Part shown: positions 33,028 through 42,074 of the stretch, in pieces
How the letters are laid out: each line of letters starts with the position of its first letter
How positions within the stretch are numbered: the stretch's first letter is position 1
DNA from: Bacteroidales bacterium UBA1309
GTDB taxonomy: Bacteria > Bacteroidota > Bacteroidia > Bacteroidales > Dysgonomonadaceae
Direction of reading: 5' to 3'
DNA length: 64,000 nt
NCBI GenBank assembly: GCA_002307185.1
Contig: DBTT01000042.1
Coordinates: forward strand, 46,658 to 110,657
Program-made: the position numbers and the translations under genes
Notes under the pieces: model-generated
The model's database searches: none
Seen by the model: the letters and a program-made list of their open reading frames with translations, nothing else
What the model was told of the DNA's origin: nothing

Positions 33028-34848
33028 TTAATCAGGAACCACCTCATCATACATCGAATCAATAATATCCTTGTATCTTTCCTCAATCACCCGGCGGCGT
33101 ATTTTCAGGGTATTTGTTAACTCCCCCGACTCCATTGTGAAGGGTTGGGAAAGCAAGGTGAAGCGTTTTACCTTCTCGTAACTGGCAAAATTGATAATCT
33201 GGCATTCGATGCAATTGCCAATGAGCTTGACGATTTCTTTATGCTGGATCAAATCTTCGTTGCTCGAATAGCTGATGCTGTGCCTCGACGCAAAGTTTCT
33301 CAATTGCTCGAAATCAGGTACGATCAACGCAGAAACATATTTGCGTTTGTCTGCGACAACGGCAACTTGATCGATGTATTTGTCTTCCTGAAGCTTTATT
33401 TCAATGGCTTGAGGGGCAATGTATTTTCCATTTGCCGTTTTGAACAAATCTTTGATGCGCTCGGTGATAATGATTTCATTCTTTTCGGTAATGCTGCCGG
33501 CATCGCCCGTCCTGAGAAAGCCATCTTCGGTGAATGCCTTGGCCGTTTCTTCGGGTTTGTTGTAATAACCCGACATCACGGTCTTTCCCCGAACAAGTAT
33601 CTCATTGTTTTCTCCAATTTTCACTTCCAAATCGGGCATTATTGTTCCAACGGTTCCGAATGTAAAATTATTCTTGATGAAACAGGTGACCGTAGCGGTT
33701 GTTTCAGTTAATCCATAACCATACACCAAGGGAATATTCACCGACTGCAAAAACCGGTTGATTGTGTCCGACAATGGAGCTCCGGCGCAAGGATAAATTG
33801 TCCCTTTTTCAATACCAATCACCGTTTTCAATAAACGGAAAACCGTGTTGTTGTAGATGAAGAATTTAATCGAATTGAAAACCGGCGGCTTGAGTCCATT
33901 GTTCAAATAATCCAGATTATGCTTTGCTCCTGTTCTGATGGCATCGTTCATCAGCCACCTGAGGGGTCTGGGAGCATTGTCGATAATATCTTTTACCCCA
34001 ACATACACTTTTTCCCAGAAACGGGGAACGCTACACATGCAGGAGGGCCTGATCTGTTTTACCGTTTTTTGGATTTGTTTCGGATCCAAATTGATGGCGA
34101 TGGTCATCCCTTTATGCAAGGCGAAGTAAGTCCAACCTTTTTCAAAGATATGTGCCAACGGAAGAAAGCTCATCGACACATCTTTGTCGGAAACATAAGT
34201 CAATCGCATGTCGTGCGTACGCAAGATTTCCAAAAAGCTGTAATGATGCAGGATAACACCTTTTGGCTCGCCGGTAGTTCCCGATGTGTAAATCAGACAG
34301 GCAATATCTTCCGGGCGGACGGAATTCATACGCACATTCACAATCACCTGGGTATTGGAATTTTCGCCTGAAGCGACAAAGTCGTCGAAATAGACGGAGG
34401 TTTTGTCTTCGGGATGAAACACCACATTCGGGTCAAAGACAATCAGCTTTTTCAAGACGTTGGATTGCTTTTGCACCTTGAAAGCATTGTTGTATTGAAA
34501 CTGTTCGCCCACAAACAGTACATGTATCTCCGCATCGTTGACAATATATTCCACCTGCGAAGGCGAGGAGGTGGCAAAGATGGGCACCATAATGCCGCGG
34601 TTGGCGTAAATGGCGAAATCGGTATAGAGATACTGCCTCATGTTTTGAGAATAGAGGCCAACACGTTCTTTGGGTTCCACTCCAATCTCGGCCATGGCCC
34701 AAGCGACACTCATAATCCTGCGCGAAAAATGGCTCCATGAAGCATTTTTCCACTTTTTTAATTTCTTGTCGTAATAAGTCAAGGCAGTTCGATCACCGTA
34801 TTTTTCGGCTTGACGGTGGATCATTAATGCCAGGTGATTATAGCTCAT
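33028..34848 (-). CDS. Long-chain fatty acid-CoA ligase (AMP-forming)
   Basis: The 606-residue product has all ANL superfamily motifs: A3 YTSGTTGEPKG near 190, A5 GYGLTETTATVT near 370, A7 LRTGDAG and A8 EIIITERIKDLFKTANGKYIAP. It adenylates a fatty acid and forms the acyl-CoA in the cytoplasm, probably at the membrane. It resembles FadD15/ACSL-type ligases common in Bacteroidales; exact chain length is not seen. It stands alone, with a TAACTTTG -7 box at 34876-34883 (complement). Confidence 0.9.
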   Translation of the reverse strand: MSYNHLALMIHRQAEKYGDRTALTYYDKKLKKWKNASWSHFSRRIMSVAWAMAEIGVEPKERVGLYSQNMRQYLYTDFAIYANRGIMVPIFATSSPSQVEYIVNDAEIHVLFVGEQFQYNNAFKVQKQSNVLKKLIVFDPNVVFHPEDKTSVYFDDFVASGENSNTQVIVNVRMNSVRPEDIACLIYTSGTTGEPKGVILHHYSFLEILRTHDMRLTYVSDKDVSMSFLPLAHIFEKGWTYFALHKGMTIAINLDPKQIQKTVKQIRPSCMCSVPRFWEKVYVGVKDIIDNAPRPLRWLMNDAIRTGAKHNLDYLNNGLKPPVFNSIKFFIYNNTVFRLLKTVIGIEKGTIYPCAGAPLSDTINRFLQSVNIPLVYGYGLTETTATVTCFIKNNFTFGTVGTIMPDLEVKIGENNEILVRGKTVMSGYYNKPEETAKAFTEDGFLRTGDAGSITEKNEIIITERIKDLFKTANGKYIAPQAIEIKLQEDKYIDQVAVVADKRKYVSALIVPDFEQLRNFASRHSISYSSNEDLIQHKEIVKLIGNCIECQIINFASYEKVKRFTLLSQPFTMESGELTNTLKIRRRVIEERYKDIIDSMYDEVVPD

Positions 34849-34875
34849 GATTCAATTCTGTTGATTTGGTTCGTG

Positions 34876-34883
34876 CAAAGTTA
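34876..34883 (-). promoter_or_regulatory. -7 box of the acyl-CoA ligase gene
   Basis: TAACTTTG on the minus strand, 28 bp before the start codon, matches TAnnTTTG. No matching -33 element is seen. Confidence 0.45.
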
Positions 34884-35088
34884 CGGCTTATTTCGGGAAT
34901 GTTACCTTTTCGTTTTTTATATATTAAGCAAAAATAATAGCATATTGTATGTTTTGCAGCATGCTCCTGCACCTAACTCATAAATCAAAACTGTCATTTT
35001 TCCATTAATACGATTTTTTTAAAATCTATTTTCGATAATTCTTTCCCTAATCTTTACTTTCGAAAGCAATCTGTCCACTGATTTGTAT

Positions 35089-35096
35089 TACTTTTG
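35089..35096 (+). promoter_or_regulatory. -7 box of the flippase gene
   Basis: TACTTTTG, 38 bp before the start at 35135, matches TAnnTTTG. The -33 region is not conserved. Confidence 0.45.
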
Positions 35097-35134
35097 CAAA
35101 TCATTAAAAAAATAACCCAACCGCTTGTTTTGGC

Positions 35135-36622
35135 ATGGCAGACAATCTGAAAAGTTTAGCAAAAGACACCGCCATCTATGGTGTCAGTAGTATCTTGGGG
35201 CGTATTTTGAACTGGTGCCTGACTCCGTTGCATGTGTATATTTTCACCAACCCCGTGGAGTATGGGATGGTAAATCAATTGTATGGATTTACGGCCGTGT
35301 TCATGGTGTTGCTCACTTATGGGATGGAAACAGGCTTTTTCCGTTTTATCAACAGCAAAGACCAAAACGCCGGCACAGTTTATGCCTCATCGATGATTTC
35401 GTTGGGAGTTACTTCGCTTCTGTTCATTCTCTTAAGTTTTGCCTTTATCACGCCTATTTCCGGATGGCTAAAATACACCGACAATCCGGAGCATATCCTG
35501 ATGATGTTTGTGACTGTTGCATTGGATGCATTCATGTGCATTCCGTTTGCCTATCTGAGATATAAAAAGCGTCCGATTCGGTTTGCATCGTTGAAGCTGG
35601 CTTTCATCTTTTTGAACATTGGTTTCAATCTCCTTTTCTTAGTCGTATGTCCTTGGCTGATGAAAACTGCTCCGGCATTGGTGGATTGGTTTTATTCCCC
35701 TTCATTCGGCATCGGTTACATCTTTTTGGCCAACCTGCTGAGTACTTCCGCTGTTCTTCTGCTGTTGTTGCCGCATATTCTTGAAGCTCCGTTCGAGTTT
35801 GATAGGAAATTACTAAAAAAGATGCTGATGTACTCTTTCCCTTTGTTGATTCTCGGAATAGCAGGAGTGGTAAACCAGACCGTTTCCCAAATCACGTATC
35901 CTTATCTTTTCAACAGTGTGGACGAAGCGCGCAGCCAGATGGGGATTTATGGTGCTTGCTTGAAGATCACCGTTATCATCACCATGTTCACGCAAGCTTT
36001 CCGATATGCCTACGAGCCGTTTATTTTTGCCAAAAACAAGGATAAGAATAACGAGGATGCCAACAAAAAATCATATGCAGATGCGATGAAATATTTCATT
36101 CTTTTCTCGCTATTGGTTTTCGTCGGTGTCATGTATTACATGGACATACTGAAATACATCGTGAGTGCAAACTACATCGAAGGAGTAAAGGTGGTGCCGA
36201 TAGCGATGCTGGGCGAAATCTTTTTCGGAATATATTTCAATCTCTCGGTGTGGTATAAAATCACGGACAACACACGTTACGGAGCTTATTTTTCCGTGCT
36301 AGGATGCGTCATCCAGGTGTTGATGAATATCGTCTTTGTGCCGATGTTTGGTTACATTGCAAGTGCTTGGGCAACATTGATCTGCAATTTGGTGGTGGTG
36401 CTTTTATCCTTTCTGATCGGCCAAAAGTATTACCCGATCCGTTACGACATGCCCAGCATCTCATTCTACTTCATCATGGCGGCCGTGTTCTATATCCTCG
36501 GAATGTATGTTCCCATCGAGAATGAATATCTTCGTCTTGGATTCCGAACATTGTTGCTATTCGTAATGCTATCTTTTGTTGCGAAGAAAACTTTGCCAAC
36601 ATTTCGCCAAAAAGATCAATAG
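35135..36622 (+). CDS. Polysaccharide / lipid-linked oligosaccharide flippase (MOP superfamily)
   Basis: A 495-residue integral membrane protein with about 14 hydrophobic helices. The N-terminus (KSLAKDTAIYGVSSILGRILNWCLTPLHVYIF) is typical of Wzx/MurJ-like polysaccharide transporters, and a central basic loop (AKNKDKNNEDANKKSYADAMKYF) precedes the second half. It should move lipid-linked sugars across the inner membrane for O-antigen, capsule or peptidoglycan. Since no glycan cluster surrounds it, substrate is open. The S46 peptidase gene starts 34 bp later and may share its transcript. Confidence 0.85.
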   Translation: MADNLKSLAKDTAIYGVSSILGRILNWCLTPLHVYIFTNPVEYGMVNQLYGFTAVFMVLLTYGMETGFFRFINSKDQNAGTVYASSMISLGVTSLLFILLSFAFITPISGWLKYTDNPEHILMMFVTVALDAFMCIPFAYLRYKKRPIRFASLKLAFIFLNIGFNLLFLVVCPWLMKTAPALVDWFYSPSFGIGYIFLANLLSTSAVLLLLLPHILEAPFEFDRKLLKKMLMYSFPLLILGIAGVVNQTVSQITYPYLFNSVDEARSQMGIYGACLKITVIITMFTQAFRYAYEPFIFAKNKDKNNEDANKKSYADAMKYFILFSLLVFVGVMYYMDILKYIVSANYIEGVKVVPIAMLGEIFFGIYFNLSVWYKITDNTRYGAYFSVLGCVIQVLMNIVFVPMFGYIASAWATLICNLVVVLLSFLIGQKYYPIRYDMPSISFYFIMAAVFYILGMYVPIENEYLRLGFRTLLLFVMLSFVAKKTLPTFRQKDQ

Positions 36623-36656
36623 AAGTTTACAAATTTACGTATTCACAAATAAAAGT

Positions 36657-38780
36657 ATGAGAAAAACAATTTTGACCCTACTCGGGGTGTTCTTGCTCGC
36701 CCATTCGCTTCTCGCCGATGAAGGAATGTGGTTACTCAAAGAACTCAACCGTCAAAGTGCAGCCCAGATGAAAGAACTCGGCTTCACTTTCCCAATCGAC
36801 AGTTTATACAATGAGCAGAATCCGTCGCTGAAAGATGCAGTTATCATATTTGGAGCAGGATGCACAGGCGTTGCGGTTTCCAATGAAGGCCTGGTATTCA
36901 CAAACCATCATTGCGGATACGAGGCCATCCAAAAACTAAGTTCGGTGGAGCACGATTATTTGAAAGATGGATTTGTCAGCCAATCGTTTGAAAAAGAGTT
37001 GCCCTGCAAGGATCTCACCATTCAATTTTTGAAGAAAACGGAAGATGTCACCTCAAAAGTTCTATCGCAAGTGACAGAAGCTGACGACGAATCAATCAGA
37101 GACAGCAAAATTTCCAAGGCTCGGGAAGAAATTCTGAAAGAATACGAAGGCAACGACTTCCTTAGTGCCAAAGTAATACCTTTTTATTCACGGAACAAGT
37201 ATTACCTGGTGGTGTATGAGGTGTTCAAAGATATCCGTTTGGTATTGACTCCGCCTTCCTCCGTTGGGAAATTTGGTGGCGAAACCGACAATTGGATGTG
37301 GCCAAGGCATACTTGCGACTTTTCCGTTTTCCGTGTGTATGCAAACAAAGAAAACAAACCGGCAGAATACAACGCCGACAACCAGCCCTATCATCCCCGC
37401 TACTCTGTTCCCGTTTCCCTAAACGGATACAAAGAGAAGGATTATGCGATGACGATTGGTTATCCCGGTCGCACGCAACGCTATCTTTCTTCGTGGGGAA
37501 TTACCCGGTTGATTGAATCTATCAACAAACCTCGCATCGAAGTCCGCACAGCCAAACAGGACATTTGGAAAGAGGCGATGCTGGCCAGCGATGCCGTGAG
37601 AATCAAATACGCTTCGAAATATGCACGCAGTTCCAACTACTGGAAAAATGCCATGGGAATGAACACCGCTTTGGCAAAGCTCCATGTGGTGAAAGAAAAA
37701 CAAGCCTTGGAAAATAAATTCTCGGCTTACCTTCAAAAAGATACTGCCGCAAATGCGAAATATGGCGAAGCACTTCCTTTACTGGAGAAAGCATTCGAAA
37801 GTTCTTCTGAAATAGAAAAGGTGAGGACTTATTTCAATGAAACATTCACCGGAGGAATTGAAATTGCCCGATTGGGAGCGTCCGTACTCACTCTCAAAGG
37901 AGAAAACAAGGACGAGCAAATCCAAAACCTAAAAACCTCACTTGAAGGCCAGTACAAAGACTATGAACCGTTGCTGGACAAAAAATTAACCCCTGTCCTC
38001 TTAAAACTGTATGCTGATCGTGTTCCTCCGGAATTTCTTCCGGATGTTTATAAAACTATCCAAAAGAAATTCAAAGGCGACTACAACAAGTATGCAGACT
38101 GGTTGTTTTCCAAGACAGCTTTCACTGACCTGAATAAAGTGCTGGATGCTGTGAAAAAGAAAAAGGACCAAGACTTGATGAAAGATCCAGCCGTGGAATT
38201 GGCTTTATCCGTACAAGAAATTCGCATGGTGGTTCAGATGAAAGCCAACAAATCGGACGATGACATTCAAAAAGGCGAGCGCCTGTTTATGGCCGGCTTA
38301 TTGGCGATGAATCCCGACAAGGCCTATTCGCCCGATGCGAATTTCACCCAACGGCTGAGCTACGGTTCTGTAGGAGGGTATAGCCCGGCTGATGCCGTGA
38401 AATACAATTTCCAAACAACGTCGGAAGGTGTTTTGGCAAAAGTGGACCACAGCAATCCCGAATTTGATTTGCAAGACTATCTGGTAAAAGAACTGGAAAG
38501 CAAGGATTTCGGACAATATGGACAAAACGGCACGTTATACACTTGCTTCCTTTCCAACAACGACATAACCGGTGGAAACTCGGGAAGCCCTGTGTTCAAT
38601 GGCAAAGCCGAACTGATCGGATTGGCGTTCGATGGAAACTGGGAAGCCCTGAGCGGCGACATCGTTTTCGAACCGAAAGTTCAACGCACCATTAGCGTGG
38701 ACATCCGCTACGTGCTTTACACGATTGACAAGCTCATGAAATGCCCCCGGTTGATCCAGGAATTGAAATTGCAGAAATAA
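36657..38780 (+). CDS. S46-family dipeptidyl peptidase, DPP7-like
   Basis: 707 residues, signal peptide 1-20, starting at the ATG at 36657. An earlier in-frame start overlaps the flippase gene and would precede the signal peptide. The catalytic triad of S46 is visible: His in FTNHHCGYEAI, Asp in RHTCDFSVFRVYA and Ser in TGGNSGSPVFN. The residue that sets specificity, in LAFDGNWEA, is Gly as in DPP7 (broad or hydrophobic P1) and not Arg as in DPP11 (acidic P1). It removes dipeptides from peptides in the periplasm, for growth on protein. A terminator follows at 38805. Confidence 0.93.
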   Translation: MRKTILTLLGVFLLAHSLLADEGMWLLKELNRQSAAQMKELGFTFPIDSLYNEQNPSLKDAVIIFGAGCTGVAVSNEGLVFTNHHCGYEAIQKLSSVEHDYLKDGFVSQSFEKELPCKDLTIQFLKKTEDVTSKVLSQVTEADDESIRDSKISKAREEILKEYEGNDFLSAKVIPFYSRNKYYLVVYEVFKDIRLVLTPPSSVGKFGGETDNWMWPRHTCDFSVFRVYANKENKPAEYNADNQPYHPRYSVPVSLNGYKEKDYAMTIGYPGRTQRYLSSWGITRLIESINKPRIEVRTAKQDIWKEAMLASDAVRIKYASKYARSSNYWKNAMGMNTALAKLHVVKEKQALENKFSAYLQKDTAANAKYGEALPLLEKAFESSSEIEKVRTYFNETFTGGIEIARLGASVLTLKGENKDEQIQNLKTSLEGQYKDYEPLLDKKLTPVLLKLYADRVPPEFLPDVYKTIQKKFKGDYNKYADWLFSKTAFTDLNKVLDAVKKKKDQDLMKDPAVELALSVQEIRMVVQMKANKSDDDIQKGERLFMAGLLAMNPDKAYSPDANFTQRLSYGSVGGYSPADAVKYNFQTTSEGVLAKVDHSNPEFDLQDYLVKELESKDFGQYGQNGTLYTCFLSNNDITGGNSGSPVFNGKAELIGLAFDGNWEALSGDIVFEPKVQRTISVDIRYVLYTIDKLMKCPRLIQELKLQK

Positions 38781-38804
38781 GCCTTCCTCTACAATAGGGA
38801 CAAG

Positions 38805-38839
38805 GGGAGATCGACGGAAAGTTGGTCTCCCGTTTTTTT
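38805..38839 (+). terminator. Intrinsic terminator after the S46 peptidase
   Basis: GGGAGA (38805-38810) pairs with TCTCCC (38826-38831), 15-nt loop, followed by G and seven T. Confidence 0.7.
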
Positions 38840-39073
38840 ATCTCCGCATTTTTGGCATGTTCGCTTTCCTTGTATAACCGATTATTTAGTTAACACAAAG
38901 AGCCAAGTTTTTCACCTATAAAGCAAACGGACAAAATGGGAAGAAATAACTGTCCCGTTTCTACAACTCAAACACAATTCACCATCACCTTTTCAAGCGG
39001 CCGAAGCCGTTTTACTCAAAAAAATTGCTATCTTTATTCCTTCAAAAACAGAGGTATCACTAAAAAAGATAAT

Positions 39074-39856
39074 ATGATTAAGGCAGTATTCTTTGATATA
39101 GATGGAACATTAGTCAGTTACGACACACACCGTATTCCACAATCCTCAAAAGATGCAATACTGCAATTACGCCAAAAAGGCATCAAGGTTTTCATTGCCA
39201 CTGGCCGCCCTTTTGCGGCTGTCAACAATTTGGAAGATTGCGAATTTGACGGTTTCATCACCGTGAATGGAGCCTATTGCATGACAGCCGAAAAAGAAAC
39301 CATCTTCAAGCAATCGATTCCTCCCGGAGAAATTCGCTCATTCTTGGATTACCAGCAAACCTGCGGAGAGTTTCCTTGCATGGTGGCCACCGAAAGCGAA
39401 ATTTTCATCAACAAGATCAACAAAGATGCCGAAGACATATTCACTCTAATAAACTTTCCATTTCCTCAAAATAAGAAACTGGAGGAACTCGCCGATCGGG
39501 AAATATTTCAATTGGTCGCCTTTTTTAAAGAACACCAAGAAAAAGAAATTATGAAGAATGTGTTGCCTGGATGCGAAGCGGCAAGGTGGAATCCTCTTTT
39601 TGCCGACATAGTATCCAAAGGAATCAGCAAACAGGTAGGCATCGACAAGGTGCTCGAACACTATGGGTTCGAACTGGATGAAGCGATGGCATTTGGCGAT
39701 GGGGGAAACGATCTGCAGATGCTGAGGCATGTGCCGGCAAGCATCGCCATGGGAAACGCATCGGATATCGTGAAACAAACAGCATCTTATGTGACCGACA
39801 CGGTAGATAATGATGGAATATGGAAAGCATTGAAATATTTTTCAATAATAGAATGA
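39074..39856 (+). CDS. Cof-type HAD-IIB family phosphatase
   Basis: 260 residues starting MIKAVFFDIDGTLVSYD at 39074; the open frame extends upstream but without domain sequence. HAD motif I is FFDIDGTL (nucleophile and acid/base Asp), motif II is FIATGRP, motif III Lys is in SKGISKQVGI and motif IV is MAFGDGGNDLQML. The IIB cap lies between motifs II and III. Such enzymes dephosphorylate sugar phosphates, pyridoxal phosphate or nucleotides; substrate is not predictable. It stands alone, 115 bp before dnaN. Confidence 0.9.
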   Translation: MIKAVFFDIDGTLVSYDTHRIPQSSKDAILQLRQKGIKVFIATGRPFAAVNNLEDCEFDGFITVNGAYCMTAEKETIFKQSIPPGEIRSFLDYQQTCGEFPCMVATESEIFINKINKDAEDIFTLINFPFPQNKKLEELADREIFQLVAFFKEHQEKEIMKNVLPGCEAARWNPLFADIVSKGISKQVGIDKVLEHYGFELDEAMAFGDGGNDLQMLRHVPASIAMGNASDIVKQTASYVTDTVDNDGIWKALKYFSIIE

Positions 39857-39901
39857 CCGACTTAGGAGAAAAGATATTCTTGCAAGTCTTTTCCCAACAT
39901 T

Positions 39902-39932
39902 TTTGCAACTGTGAAATATTTTCATAAATTTG
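39902..39932 (+). promoter_or_regulatory. Promoter of dnaN
   Basis: TTTG at 39902-39905, exactly 19 bp spacer, TAAATTTG at 39925-39932, 39 bp before the start codon. It is the best match to the Bacteroidota housekeeping promoter in the window. Confidence 0.78.
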
Positions 39933-39971
39933 CTTGATTAAAAAACATTGAAAACTTAAAAAGATAGATAT

Positions 39972-41096
39972 ATGAGATTTGTTGTGTCGAGTACGGCTTT
40001 GTATAGCCATTTGCAAGCCATCAGCAAGGTAATTAACTCCAAGAACACATTACCCATTTTAGATTGTTTCCTATTGGATTTGGATGGAACAACGCTTACA
40101 TTAACGGCCGCGGACAGCGAGACCCGCTTGGTGACCTCATTGGAAGTGAACGACGTGGAGGGTTCGGGACGTTTGGCTGTGAATGCGCGTAATTTGTTGG
40201 ATCCGTTGAAAGAACTACCCGACCAACCGCTCACGTTCCAGATCAATGACGATAACCTAGAGGTGTTTATCTATTTCCACAATGGGAAATATAACTTTGT
40301 TGCCCAGAAAGGGGACGACTATCCTCAGCCCAAAGCATTGAATCCAGAAGCTATTACCCTCACCATCGATCCACAAGTCCTTTTATCGGGAATCAGCCGC
40401 ACCTTGTTTGCTACTGCCGACGACGAATTACGCCCGGTGATGAACGGGGTCTATTTTGATATTACGCCCGACGACATCACTTTTGTTGCCTCGGATGGTC
40501 ATAAACTAGTTCGCCTTAAAAATTCTTCAGTGAAGAGTGCACAGCGTTCTTCGTTCATTCTTCCCAAAAAACCAGCCAACTTGTTAAAAGGGATTCTTCC
40601 CAAAGAAACTGGCAGTGTTCAAATCAAATTTGACGAAAACAACGCCTATATCACATTGGGCAGTTATGTGATGACTTCCCGTTTCATCGAAGGACGATAT
40701 CCAAACTATTCTTCTGTGATTCCGACAAACAATCCTAACAAAGTAATACTCGACCGTCTGTCAATTCTCAATGCCTTGAAACGAGTTTCGGTATTTTCGA
40801 ATTTGGCAAGCAGTTTGGTTAAGATCGAATTGAGTGCCGACTCGGTGAAAGTGTTCGCCCAAGATTTAGATTTCTCCACGGCTGCAGAAGAATCAGTCTC
40901 CTGCCAATACGACGGAGTTCCCATGAATATTGGCTTCAAATCGAGTTTTCTAATTGATATTCTGAATAATATTTCATCCGAAAACATCTCTGTGGAATTA
41001 TCGGATCCATCACGTGCGGGCCTGATTTTTCCAGTAGAAAATGAAGAGAACGAAGACATCCTTATGTTGCTGATGCCAATGATGCTCAACGACTGA
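39972..41096 (+). CDS. dnaN: DNA polymerase III beta subunit (sliding clamp)
   Basis: 374 residues, the normal clamp length. The start MRFVVSSTALYSHLQAISKVINSKNTLPILDCFLL, central FVASDGHKLVRLK and the C-terminal ENEDILMLLMPMML are typical of DnaN. The protein is a dimeric ring that ties polymerase III and repair proteins to DNA. In this organism it is separate from dnaA and recF. The exonuclease gene follows by 58 bp and may be on the same transcript, a sensible pairing as both serve replication fidelity. Confidence 0.97.
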   Translation: MRFVVSSTALYSHLQAISKVINSKNTLPILDCFLLDLDGTTLTLTAADSETRLVTSLEVNDVEGSGRLAVNARNLLDPLKELPDQPLTFQINDDNLEVFIYFHNGKYNFVAQKGDDYPQPKALNPEAITLTIDPQVLLSGISRTLFATADDELRPVMNGVYFDITPDDITFVASDGHKLVRLKNSSVKSAQRSSFILPKKPANLLKGILPKETGSVQIKFDENNAYITLGSYVMTSRFIEGRYPNYSSVIPTNNPNKVILDRLSILNALKRVSVFSNLASSLVKIELSADSVKVFAQDLDFSTAAEESVSCQYDGVPMNIGFKSSFLIDILNNISSENISVELSDPSRAGLIFPVENEENEDILMLLMPMMLND

Positions 41097-41154
41097 TCCA
41101 ACTAACTTGGGAGCGTCCTATTGTTTCAATAGGCTGCTCCACGAAAAGAACCAT

Positions 41155-41925
41155 ATGGAATTAAACTTAAAGAATCCGCTTGTATTTTTTGATCTTGAGA
41201 CAACTGGCACGAGCGTAGTGCACGACAGAATTGTTGAAATTTCATTTTTGAAAGTCTTTCCCAACGGCAAAGAAGAAGTCAAAACCCGTCGCATCAATCC
41301 TGAAATGCCGATTCCTGCAGAAGCGACGGCAATCCATCACATTACGGATGAAGACGTAAAGGATTGCCCCACCTTCAAAAAGATAGCCAAGTCTTTGGCC
41401 GACCAAATAGAAGGTTGCGACTTGGCCGGTTTCAATTCGAGCCGTTTTGATATTCCCCTGTTGGCAGAAGAGTTTCTGAGAGCCAATGTGGACATTGACT
41501 TCAGCAGGCGCAAATTCATCGATGTGCAAATCATTTTCCACAAGAAGGAAGAACGCACCCTCAAAGCTGCTTATAAATTCTATTGCGACAAAAGCTTAGA
41601 AGATGCACACTCAGCGGAAGCCGACACCAAAGCCACTTACGAAGTGCTGAAAGCACAACTCGACAAGTACGAAGATTTGGAAAACGACATTGAAAAGTTA
41701 GCCTCCGAATATTCATTCTTCAACAACAATGTGGACTTAGCTGGACGTATCATCTTGGATGAAAAAGGGGTGGAAGTTTTCAATTTTGGCAAGCACAAGG
41801 GGAAAGCGGTGAGAGAGGTATTGAAAAACGAACCAAGCTTCTATGCTTGGATGATGGATGCCGATTTCGCATTAAATACAAAACAGGTGCTTACAAAAAT
41901 ACGCTTGAAGGAGTTGGGGAAATGA
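41155..41925 (+). CDS. DEDDh 3'-5' exonuclease (DNA polymerase III epsilon-like)
   Basis: 256 residues from the ATG at 41155. Exo I is FFDLETTGTS, Exo II GFNSSRFDIPLL and Exo III HSAEADTKATYEVL with the h-type His. The C-terminal 60 residues (NFGKHKGKAVREVLKNEPSFYAWMM) form a small domain often fused to this exonuclease in Bacteroidota. It probably serves proofreading or repair. It follows dnaN. It may be the polymerase epsilon subunit or a paralogue; sequence alone does not decide. Confidence 0.9.
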   Translation: MELNLKNPLVFFDLETTGTSVVHDRIVEISFLKVFPNGKEEVKTRRINPEMPIPAEATAIHHITDEDVKDCPTFKKIAKSLADQIEGCDLAGFNSSRFDIPLLAEEFLRANVDIDFSRRKFIDVQIIFHKKEERTLKAAYKFYCDKSLEDAHSAEADTKATYEVLKAQLDKYEDLENDIEKLASEYSFFNNNVDLAGRIILDEKGVEVFNFGKHKGKAVREVLKNEPSFYAWMMDADFALNTKQVLTKIRLKELGK

Positions 41926-42074
41926 CAACTACCTGTTGCAAGAGCAGCCCCGATAACTATCAATCAGAATCAAGCATTCAGCAATGAGAACCGGGGAAAC
42001 CGATTATTTTAACCGAAACCTCCAGATAAATTTTTTCAGATCTCTTTTCTGTCGGTTTTCCCTCAAATTAAGGA

